A stretch of 64,000 bases of DNA from Chondrosia reniformis. Taxonomy: Eukaryota > Porifera > Demospongiae > Chondrillida > Chondrillidae. Below the pieces are notes generated by a model, which saw only the letters and a program-made list of their open reading frames with translations, searched no databases and was not told the origin of the DNA. The stretch is from positions 8,553,401-8,617,400 of the forward strand of contig OX359192.1 of assembly GCA_947172415.1 (NCBI GenBank), given 5' to 3'. The first letter of the stretch is position 1, and every line of letters begins with the position of its first letter. Positions 36,401 to 48,400 of the stretch are shown in pieces. Made by a program: the position numbers and the translations under genes.

Positions 36401-39400
36401 AGTGTCAGTGTGTGTGTGAGAGAGAGAGTGTGTGAGGGTTAGGGTTAGTGAGTGTCAGTGTGTGTGTGAGAGAGAGAGTGTGTGAGGGTTAGGGTTAGTG
36501 AGTGTCAGTGTGTGTGAGTGTGAGAGAGAGTGTGTGAGGGTTAGGGTTAGTGAGTGTCAGTATGTGTGAGAGAGAGTGTGAGGGTTAGGGTTAGTGAGTG
36601 TCAGTATGTGTGAGAGAGAGAGAGTGTGAGGGTTAGGGTTAGTGAGTGTCAGTATGTGTGAGAGAGAGAGAGTGTGAGGGTTAGGGTTAGTGAGTGTCAG
36701 TATGTGTGAGAGAGAGAGAGTGTGAGGGTTAGGGTTAGTGAGTGTCAGTATGTGTGTGAGAGAGTGTGTGAGGGTTAGGGTTAGTGAGTGTCAGTATGTG
36801 TGTGTGAGAGAGAGAGTGTGTGTGAGGGTTAGGGTTAGTGAGTGTCAGTATGTGTGAGAGAGAGAGTGTGTGTGAGGGTTAGGGTTAGTGAGTGTCAGTA
36901 TGTGTGAGTGTGAGAGAGAGAGTGTGAGGGTTAGGGTTAGTGAGTGTCAGTATGTGTGAGTGTGTGTGAGAGAGAGTGTGTGTGTGAGGGTTAGGGTTAG
37001 TGAGTGTCAGTATGTGTGAGTGTGTAATGCAATATGCACCACTTAATCTTGCCTACCTGCAGTGTACACCAAACAGTCTGTGGTCCCAGTCACTGCACAC
37101 TGTCATTTTAACTGCCTGCCTCAGTCCCGGGGAATTGGGCATTGATGGAGGAGACATTGAAATATCAGAAATGCTCCCAAAACTAGTGAGCACTTAGTAC
37201 ATGTACTGTGATACTTGTGTACATGTAGAGTCTTGGTCTTGCAGCTCTTAGAATGCCTCAGACAGCTTCATGATGGCCTACCTGAGAATCAAAAGGTCCT
37301 GTGTCTCCAAGTTGCTAGGACGTTGTTAACAAGTAAAGAATACAATCTTTCGGAAAAGCTTCAAGAAGGTCTCCTCTTTGCAGAGGGAGAAGGTTTAGCT
37401 GCTAAAAAGCTACTATCTGGATACTTGATATTACACCAATCTGGTCTATTAGCATCAGCCATGAGCGTAAGCTGCCATAGGCTCACCTGAGCACCAACTT
37501 GTGTGAGTGTTACTTCACTACTGCACTCCCAATGAATGGGCCATTCTCTGTAGGCGGCCACTTCCGGTCTACCAAGTCTGCTATTGGATGCGGTGATGAA
37601 GGTCATAGGTCAGGCCATGAAGACTGGGGGAGGGATACAGAGCATGACCCTTGACCCCGAACAGCTGCAATTGGCACAGAAGTTACTTGAACTTTCACTG
37701 GAATTAGGTATAGATTCAGAAGTATTGCTAAAGTTGTTACTTTCCGGTCCGAATGGTGTGATGTTTTATCAAACATTTCAATCACTCCTTTGCCCCCATT
37801 TGGCTCGTTACCATGACAACTTTATACCAAAGCTGATAGACACAGCTCAACAAAATCCAGTTCAAGTGAGTTGTACATGTGTGGCCATGTTGTGCGATTG
37901 CATCATCATTTATAAGCTCACATATCTGACCTCCCTCTCTCTCTCTCTTTCTCTGTGTGTGTGTGTGAAGGTGAGTGTCGTACTGACTGGTGTGGTGGAC
38001 CACATTCTGAAGAACTTAGGACTGAGAGTAAAGTGAGTATCTGTACACCACACACCACTCCTACACTTCAGTACTACACCGAATGCATTTATATACAGTC
38101 GCGTGGAGATATTGCTATGAAAACTACATCCTCATCCGAAGCTCTTTAGGTTTCTTTGGAGTCATGAGTATAGGAAAATCACGTCTTAATTTATTCTATT
38201 CTTATGTCTCATTAACTTTATACGTATGACAACCATTTGTGTACAGAGAAAGAGTATTAACTTCATACGTATGACAACCATTTGTGTACAGAGAAAGAGT
38301 ATTAACTTCATACGTATGACAACCATTTGTGTACAGAGAAAGTGTATTTAGATTGCTCCTACATTGAATGACCATTCTTGTTCTCTCTACTTTGATGTGT
38401 GTGTATGTACTATGAAAACAAGTTTCCGTTTTAAAGGTATTCAAGTAAACTTTTTCAGATGCTATTGTCTTCTTGGAAGAGATTTGGGTTTCTGTGGGGC
38501 GACAAATTTATTTTGGAGTGGAGAATGATAGCAGTAGTACTGTTGAAGAAGGTGTTCCAATTGGACCCTAAAGCGCTGTCGTCATTGGCTCAGCCTGCCT
38601 TTGATGCTGTGTTTGGCATGATTCAGACCTTGCTAGAAGAGTCTCACACTGGTCTGTCCTTTAAGGTAATTTATGTTATTTGGTTGTATCTGTGGAGAAT
38701 GCACTTGAGGAATGTTTACTATGCACTTGTAGGTACATGTGCTGGAGTTGCTGAACTTCGTTGCCTTCCACTCGCCAGTCACTGGTCCCAAACTCAAGTA
38801 TGTATGGCTGCACTGGTATAACATCTATGTATAGTTAACCAGTGAAACTGTTTGGTGTATGAACTATATTACATTGTAATTGTGTATGTCATGTGCAGGA
38901 GTAGTCTGAATGTCATGATTGCAAATTGGTTTCCCTTAAAGTCCAGTGAACTGATGTCGGGATCATCTCAGTTCCACGACTACATTAGTGTTATTGATAA
39001 GGTTTGTCTGATCAGAGGCAGTGTACAGTTCAAGATCCTATCTAATTACATGATTAACTGAGCTGCGTTCAAGTGTCTGAGTTGCTCGCATTATTGGTTA
39101 ATTCTGGTTTTATTATTGTTCAGTTGCTGTATGTAATGGTGGGCACTGGAAGTACAGTTGTCTTGGCGACTATCATCTGGGTCATGTGTAGAGAAGAGGG
39201 GCATGTTCATGAGGATAAGATTCAAAATAGTCTTGCAGATTTTGTGAAAGGGTAAGAGTGAGCAGGGAGAGGGTGTGAGGAGAGAGAGGGTGTGAGCAGG
39301 GAGAGGGTGGGAGGAGAGAGAGGGTGGGAGGAGAGAGAGGGTATGAAGAGAAAGAGAGGGTGTGAGGAGAGAGAGGGTGGGAGGAAAGAGAGGGTGGGAG

Positions 39401-42400
39401 GAAAGAGAGGGTGGGAGGAAAGAGAGGGTGGAAGGAAACAGAGGGTATGAAGAGAAAGAGAGGGTGTGAGGAGAGAGAGGGTATGAAGAGAAAGAGAGGG
39501 TGTGAGGAGAGAGAGGGTGGGAGGAGAGAGAGGGTATGAAGAGAAAGAGAGGGTGGGAGGAGAGAGAGGGTGTGAGGAGAGAGAGGGTGGGAGGAGAGAG
39601 AGGGTATGAAGAGAAAGAGAGGGTGTGAGGAGAGAGAGGGTGGGAGGAGAGAGAGGGTATGAAGAGAAAGACAGGTTGTGAGGAGAGAGAGGGTATGAAG
39701 AGAAAGAGAGAGTGTGAGGAGAGAGAGGGTGTGAGGAGAGAGAGGGTGTGAGGAGAGAGAGGGTGTGAGGAGAGAGAGGGTGGGAGGAGAGAGAGGGTAT
39801 GAAGAGAAAGAGAGAGTGTGAGGAGAGAGAGGGTGTGAGGAGAGAGAGGGTGGGAGGAGAGAGAGGGTGTGTGAGAGATGGAGGCAGAGAAATTGATAGA
39901 GGCACTTGAATCTTTTTCTCTGTGTAGACTTTCAAAAGAGAAAGCAGTTGGTGCTATGAATGTAGCATACAATATCTTCCGTGATGAATCTAATTATGAC
40001 TGCAGTGTGAGGTGTGCAGCTGCAGAGAGAATTTTGCTGACCTTATTAAAGTGTTGCACGGAAATTTCATTGAAAGAGTTCTTTGTAGAGCACATTAGGG
40101 ACATCATGAGTCTAGTAGAGGCAAGGGAGACCAAGGTAGGAGTAGCATGTAGTCTGCAGTGCAATCTTTTGTATACTTGTCAAGTGTACTACACACCTCC
40201 TCCAACTGAACAATGGTAGCTAGGAGTTACTAGTTATTGGGGACTGGTAGACTTGCTAAATACGTATGGTATGTAAATATACTTAACGTGTACATAACTG
40301 GCATATGTGGAGCAATCACAAGTCTTGTGTATTTTAGTCTATTGCATATTCTTAGCCTCCTACTTGACAACCATGTACAGTAGGGGAATGGTGATTTAGA
40401 TTAGTTGTGCTACGTATAAAATATAATAGCTTTCTTCTGCTGGTATTCACAGATATCAGATTCTGCTTTGGAGGTTCAGCTGTCTTGTAAAACAAGTTGT
40501 TTTAAACTGCTAGAGGTCATGTACACAAGATTATCTGTGTTGGAGCTGAGCTCCTCGGAAAGCCATGTCAATGAAGCATATAACAATGGCAACAAAATGA
40601 CTGGAAAGGAGTTAACAAAAGCAATTACAAAGTATGTATGTACATGGTTCTACAGAAGCTATTGTTATAACGACTCCCCATCTTGTGCATGCTTAGAGCT
40701 TAGAGCAATCCAACCTGTGCAATTGCTTCTTTCATGTTTTTCCCTCTTCATGATGTTTGAGGTCAATTATATATACTTGTGGTTTGATTATCACTTCGAT
40801 TACTTACATTATGTGGATGTGAGATTGAGCTGTTTTACCACTTTGTGTAGGATTGCTCACACGGTTAGGTCAGAGTATGTCAAGGACGAGGCAGGTCCGG
40901 TCAGAAGGTTGAGGCGTCTGTATCACTGTGCTGCCTACAACCTGCTGGTTGCCGTGATCATGTGCACACAATCCAAACAAGACTTTTACACAGTTTTCCT
41001 GTTCAAAGAGGACACAGCTAAGGTCAGTATTCCCTTTAGGACACTTCTGATACACCGCTACACTCTTGTTGTAACAGCAACTTGTGTTAATTATCCTAGC
41101 TTACCACTTCAGCATCTCCAACCTCTCTTAATCTGGCAATGGTCTTCCTTCTACTGCACAGGGACAAATGCTCTGGGACAACATTATGGATTTGGAGAAG
41201 AGTTACACCTTTGCAGTGGAGCTGGATGCTCCGTTAGGTCGCAGGAAGCAGCTGTCAGCTGTGAGGGAGGCTCACCAACAAGATAGCCAAGGCAACAGCT
41301 TTGAGGGGTCTAGCAGTGCTTCTCCTGGTAAGTGCTACATGATACTCAATTATCCTTCACAAGTAACTCTTAGGATCAGATTGTAAAGACTATTTAATGG
41401 AATATGCATTAGAGATGTACAGTGTAGCTCCATTGTTAGTAAGACCAGTCTATTGCTAGGTAACACCGTCTATCTCGTATCCATAACTGATAAACCCTTC
41501 TCTCCACTTTCTCCAAGGTCAGTTTCGCTATCTGTCCTCCATTTACCTTGCTGCCAGCAGCCTAAGTGAGGATGTGTCACAGTTTGACCTGTCAACAGGC
41601 CCTCAGGTAAAGTGACCACTGCTGTAGGGCAGAAATGTGATATACTGTAGTTACCGTTTTGTGTACGTAGTACATGTACGTATATATTGGTACATGAGAT
41701 GTACATGAGATAGCTTAAAACACAGTCCAATATAGTGCTCTCTTATTAGCATCATAACTGACGTGTGTAAGTATTTATTGTGTTGTGTGAGTGTCTGTTG
41801 TATGTGTTCTCCAGACAATGCCTCGAATACTCCAACCTCCTCAGGATAAAATGGTGGGTCTCAGGTGGTAACACTGAGTTCACTGATGGCATGCATGTTA
41901 TATATTATACCTATACACGCGCACGGTATATTGTGCTGTTCCACTTCTCTGGCAAGTTGCATAGCAACAGGTTGAGAGGTCAAATGTCTGTTTTATAGGA
42001 GAAGTCTTATGTGGTGTCCGAGGAACATGTCGAGGAGGACGATCTCAATATGCACGAATGCATGGCAACCTTTACAAAGCTCCTGGATCACATGGAAGTA
42101 AATAAGATCACTACCCAGTTAGCAAAGGTTAGGATTATCAGTTATAGCACATGCAATGAATGATTGTATATACCGTTAATATTGTACTAATTGTGCTGTA
42201 TTAATGATACATGTGATACAGTATATTCACAGTTCAGAGGCAATTCCCCTAAAACTGAGACAAAGTATATTTGCTATTAAAACAACAAGTAACACTTGAA
42301 AGTTAATACACATTCCAAAAGCCCTGTATAAGGGTTTGATTGTGTATCCTCTCATAAAGGCAATCCGTCCCAGCACAAACAGGCTGCATGCTATTGGAAT

Positions 42401-45400
42401 GAGCCGAACTTCTTGTTCAGTTGAGAGGAAGGTACTGAGGGACAAGAGGCCGACTGCAACTACCACAAGCTGTTCAAGAGTGTTTGATAGAATGCATTTC
42501 CATACTTGAACCAAATCTTCATTACCAGAGAGTGGATTGGAAGCGTTTGTCAGAAAGCGCATATTTCCAACCTTTACGATGGCAAACGCCACTGTACAGA
42601 GAGGACCCACAAGACACCGCAAGGTGTAAGCCAGCTTGGAGGGGATGTCCCTGTTGTTTGGTGTGGGAATGAAGCCTCCATGCATGTATCCAACATAGCA
42701 GATTGAACCAGTGGTGATGAGTGCAAGGATTTGTTGACACAAGAATACAGAGAAACCTTTATTCCAGTAGCTTTCATTTTTAATATCTTTTCCATTCTCT
42801 TTAGTCTTCATGTTTACTAATGTCTTATCTTCTGGAATTTTCTCTGTCTGTTTGACACGTTTACTCATTTCTCAGTGAATTTTATCTTTACTGCATTTAC
42901 CTTGCTGCTTGCCGCATATAGCCTTGTTTATATAGCAGACCAGGCATCCGGTCTACATATGTAATAATGGATGATGACATCATCTTATTGCATCATCTCT
43001 GGAGAGATTCATGATCAATAACATTATGGCCTGTTTACTGTTTACTTAACTTCCACACAGTTTGTATAAACACTTTAGTTCTTATTTATTATTAATATTA
43101 TGCTGTGTGTTACTGTAATGTACTGTGTTTTAACGTATTGTCTTTCTGTTCCTCATATTGTGTTCAGACATCCTCCTAAGGCGGAATTGTAATCTTTCAT
43201 GTACCTCAGTCCCATCTCCCATTCCATGTGCCTCAGTCCCATCTCCCATTCCATGTGCCTCAGTCCCATCTCCCATTCCATGTTTCAGGGAGTACAGCCT
43301 ACAGAGATGCCACCTTGGATGGCTGCACTTCACAAGAAAGTGACAGACGGAAGGACACACATCAATACCAGGCTCTTTATAGTGCGACTGATAACAAACA
43401 GACCTGGCTCCTTTCAGCCCTTTGCCAAGTGGTGGCTGCCCCCCCTGGTACAGCTCATCATTTCAGGGGACAGCATTGGAGAGGGGATGCACTACTTCCT
43501 TGTAGATGTGGTTGTGACTGTACTCATGTGGTCTGCCACAGCCATACTTGAGGTAAACCCTATAAGTTATCTTATTTAATCTTGCATCATTGAGAACTTA
43601 TATAAAATAATAATATTATTATTAACTAAGTTCCTTGAATTCAATTAAAACATTAGGACATTTCAGTACCTCTCTAACTGTTGGGAAAAGTGACTTATGC
43701 AAAAGAGAACCCTTGTATGTATGTACCCACAAACTGACTTCCCAGTTCCCACAGTTTTAAAGTAATTTTAGTTCAGTAAACACAGTAAGACTTCATCAGA
43801 CTGCTTGGGGAGACACTTCCACTCTGTCACTCTATTACTAGACTGATCATTGGTGACATGTACAGTAGCATTTGTACCTTATCAGCATAACAGGTCACCT
43901 TGTTGACTAGGATTCTTATCTGGCCACTCGCCTGCTTGAATTCCTCATGGAGAGGTGTCACCATAGCAACCGTGCAGTGTTCAGAAATAATTTGGAGATT
44001 ATCAAGACATTGGTGGAAGTATGGAAATCACAACTAGATATTCCAACTGAGTAAGTCTCCACTTTCAAATCGTTTGATGACGAGCACTTTAGAGTGTCTG
44101 TCCTCCTTGGTATCCAGGACCATATACAAACGGTTTTCTGACCCGTCCTTGGAGACCAATGTTAATCGCACTGGTATACAGCTACTTGGTGTGATGCTGG
44201 CCAATGGGCTTCCTCCTTACAGAAGTGCCACAGCTGGTATTGTTACTGAGGAAAGGTAGTGTATTCAGGAGACCTCTTGTTACAGTTGTGTGGTATTCTG
44301 TGGTGAATATTAATCCTCTGTGCAGGTACTACCGTAGTCTGATCCAGAACCTGAGTAACAAGTACAAGGAGGTACATGCAGCAGCTGCAGAGGTGTTGGG
44401 TATGATTCTCAGTTACATCTCAGAGAAGGTGCACATAGACTCTGGACCTCTTCACAACGCCATTGTGGACCACCTGCAAAGGCTGTTAAGTAATAAAGAT
44501 GAAGACAAATTTACGACAAGCCTGCACAAAATAGCACTAGTCTACCCCTCCCTGGTAGACAGGTATGTTATCCCACCCCTCCCTGGTAGACAGGTATGTT
44601 ATCCCACCCCTCCCTGGTAGACAGGTACGTATGTTATCCCACCCTCCCTGGTAGACAGGTATGTTATCCCACCCCTCCCTGGTAGACAGGTATGTTATCC
44701 CACCCCTCCCTGGTAGACAGGTATGTTATCCCACCCCTCCCTGGTAGACAGGTATGTTATCCCACCCCTCCCTGGTAGACAGGGATGGCATTATCCCACC
44801 CCTCCCTGGTAGACAGGGATGGCATTATCCCACCCCTCCCTGGTAGACAGGGATGGCATTATCCCACCCCTCCCTGGTAGACAGGTATGTTATCCCACCC
44901 TCCCTGGTAGACAAGGATGGCATTATCCCACCCCTCCCCAGTGGACAGGGATGGCATTATCCCACCCCTCCCTGGTAGACAGGTATGTTATCCCACCCCT
45001 CCCTGGTAGACAGGGATGGCATTATCCCACCCCTCCCCAGTGGACAGGTATGTTATCCCACCCTCCCTGGTAGACAAGGATGGCATTATCCCACCCCTCC
45101 CCAGTGGACAGGGATGGCATTATCCCACCCTCCCTGGTAGACAAGGATGGCATTATCCCACCCCTCCCTGGTAGACAGGGATGGCATTATCCCACCCCTC
45201 CCTGGTAGATAGGTATTAATGGAACTATAATATATTTTTTACATTAACTCTGCAGGTTTGTTTCAAAGGTGCTCTTCATATTTCCTGGACAACATGCAAT
45301 CTTTAAAACTATGAGTCTTGAAATATTACTGGCTCGTGCTGATTCCATTCCAAATTTATATTTGGAATTGAAATCCAAAGGATTCATTAAACTCTTGAGC

Positions 45401-48400
45401 CACAGAGATGAATCTATTCAGCTTGTTGGACTGCAGCTTGTGAAAGTTATTGTTAGAACCGTCTCACTCAAAGAATTGGCAGAATTGCTTCCTCCAATTA
45501 CAGGGTTTTCCTCCCACTCCAGTAGCCAGTGCAGATCCTTAATGTATGATACACTCATATGGATCTACAGCAACTTGCAGAGGTAGCAGCATTGGCTGTT
45601 CAAAAATATTTGCAGTCTTTGAATCGTTTGTATCTTTTAGCTCAGAGGACACTGATTTGGATAATGTGAAGGCTCTTCTGAAGTCATCTCGGGACCAGCT
45701 GTTGATTGGTCTCTCAGACGAAAATGAAGCCATTAGGTCAGAATCTTAATGACTGGATGTCCCTCTTTCTAGAGCAAATGTCATTTTGTGTGTTTCCACT
45801 TTCAGGTTGAAACTGTTTGCATTTTGGAACCAGGAGAGTCATCTTTCTTCAGAAACACTCAACAGACTGTCTCAATTGTTGCTTGTACTGTATTCTCCCG
45901 CAACAGAACCTCAGTTCCTCACGTACTCCACCAACCTCATGCTGGAACTGACATCTCGTAGTCCAGACTATGCAAGACCCATTTTTGATACTCCTCTCTC
46001 AGAGTGTAAATTTGAAGTCAGTTCTGATATTGTTCACTACATTTATCACTGTACACTATAGTACACAGTATTATTGCTTTATCTACTGACTGAAGAGGTC
46101 TGACCATCCATCTCGTGTGACCTTTAGGATCAAAACATTGACCTCTCCTGGCACCAGAGGCACTTGCAGATGACACCGTTATTTGCTGCCACTCAAGCCT
46201 CTCAGATCGGTGCATCAAATGTCCTCATCCCAGGAGTGTCACCAGGCATGCTGAGGGCCACGGCACAGTCACCGGCTTTTGTGCCCACTCAAGGTTAGAC
46301 ATGTGGTGTGGAGACACGAGTAGCCTAGCAACCTATAGGTATTGCGTAATACTACCCATCTCCAATAGATATGGCGCCTGGAGAGAGTGTGGGATACAAT
46401 TGGATGACTCCTTCATTGCAGTCAATGGATGTCTCCTCATTCACTGTTGGAGCAGGTTCTCCTCCACAGGAGACGCAGCAATCAGCTCTGCTCTTCACAA
46501 TTGGAAAGACAAAGCACTCAAGTAGGCCTGTGAAGCCTCTCGGTGAAGAATTTGGAAAAGGAACAGTTCCATTGTCTATACCTGGCTCTCTCCAGACACC
46601 TGGTAGGTCTAAGTGGGCTGCACTCCCAAAAACAATTGACACACCCACTTGACACACCCACTTGACACACCCACTTGACACGCCCACTTGACACACCCAC
46701 TTGATACGCCCACTTGACACGCCCACTTGACACACCCACTTGACACACCCACTTGACCTACCAACCTGGAGCTGGTCACTCATCTGATACATATGCAGAC
46801 TTGTCTGTGTGATCAAGTTTACATTTGTAGGTCCCAGCTTGGAGCGTCAAAAGGCAGTTTTGCAACTGAAGCAGCGCTTTCTAAAGGACCGACACAGTAC
46901 TTCTCAGTTCTATGCTCGAATGCAAAGGCAAAAGAAACTGGCACAGCAAGTAAGTCTGTTGAAGTGTAAGATGCTTACATGTGAAGCTACAAAGGTCATT
47001 CCATTGTGCTGCACCAGGAAAGTCGCAAGCTCCAGAAGGCTGCTCGGGAGAGTCGAGTTGTCATGTACAGAAAGTACAGAGAGGGAGATCTACCTGATAT
47101 TCAAATTAAATACTCTGAAATTATTAGACCTTTGCAAGCACTGGCAAATGTAAGTCTACTAAACAAGACAAACCTCTTACTAGTGATGTGCTTCTCTGTT
47201 GGTGCAGAGAGACAGCAAACTCTCCAGGATGTTGTTTGGCACTGTCTTCTCAGCTCTATTTTCTGAGGCTGATCATCACTTAACTGAAAGAGATGCAGAC
47301 ATTATGAGACAGAATGTAAAGGAAGGAATCAGCAAAGCTCTCTCCTCTTCTGACCACTTCTTCCCACCTTTCATTGGCTGTCTCCAGGTTTGTCTCAGCT
47401 GGAATTACTTGTCTACAATTACACAACTTTTCCATATTAGGACATTAGCTCTTCCATATTAAGACACTATTAGCTCTTCCGTATTAGGACATTATTAGCT
47501 CTTCCGTATTAGGACATTATTAGCTCTTCCATATTAGGACATCAGCTCTTCAGTATTGTATTCTTCCATATTAGGATATTTGTTTGACGCACCATCAGTT
47601 GACTGTAGACTCCAGTTTAGTGGCTACAGCTTGTCTAGCAAGTTCACAGCAATCCTCAGGTACCCATAGAGCAAATTTTTGTTACATTGGTTTAGCTTTG
47701 TTCTGCCTATCAAATAGCAAAGTGATTACTTAAGTTAATGGAAATACCAAAATGTGTGTGTATGGGTGTGTGAGGGTGTGTTGTGTGTGAGGGTGTGTTG
47801 TGTGTGAGGGTGTGTTGTGTGTGAGGGTGTGTTGTGTGTGAGGGTGTGTAGGTGTGTGAGGGTGTGTAGGTGTGTGAGGGTGTGTTGTGTGTGAGGGTGT
47901 GTAGGTGTGTGAGGGTGTGTAGGTGTGTGAGGGTGTGTAGGTGTGTGAGGGTGTGTTGTGTGTGAGGGTGTGAGGGTGTGTTGTGTGTGAGGGTGTGTGT
48001 AGGTGTGTGAGGGTGTGTTGTGTGTGAGGGTGTGTGTAGGTGTGTGAGGGTGTGTTGTGTGTGAGGGTGTGTGTAGGTGTGTGAGGGTGTGTTGTGTGTG
48101 AGGGTGTGTGAGGGTGTGTAGGTGTGTGAGGGTGTGTTGTGTGTGTAGGTGTGATGGTGCTGGAGAAACAGATTCTGAGGAGTACCTTTCAAGAAGAGAC
48201 TCACGACAGGAAAAGAGCGAGGATGACACGCCAGGTCACATCTGAAGAGACTACAAACTGGATTCAGTTGGCTAGGTGCTGTAGTTACTATTGCACTCTC
48301 ATGTGTTTCTCAAAACACAGCTTAATACTGGGCACTAATTGGACCTCTTTAGGTTGTACAAGTCCCAGGGAGAGTTTGATGTGTTGCGAGGAATCTTTAG

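Noticed and set aside
39091..39972. Minus-strand ORFs of 237 and 293 aa (Ser/Leu/Pro/His-rich)
   Set aside because: They read the complement of the purine-rich intronic array and run over a real PRKDC exon on the other strand.
40468..41286. 272-aa ORF as a single PRKDC exon
   Set aside because: Internal parts do not look like PIKK helices and contain good splice sites. It is more likely several exons with stop-free introns between them.
47710..48229. Minus-strand Thr/His/Pro-rich 164-aa ORFs
   Set aside because: Translation of the GT-rich minisatellite.
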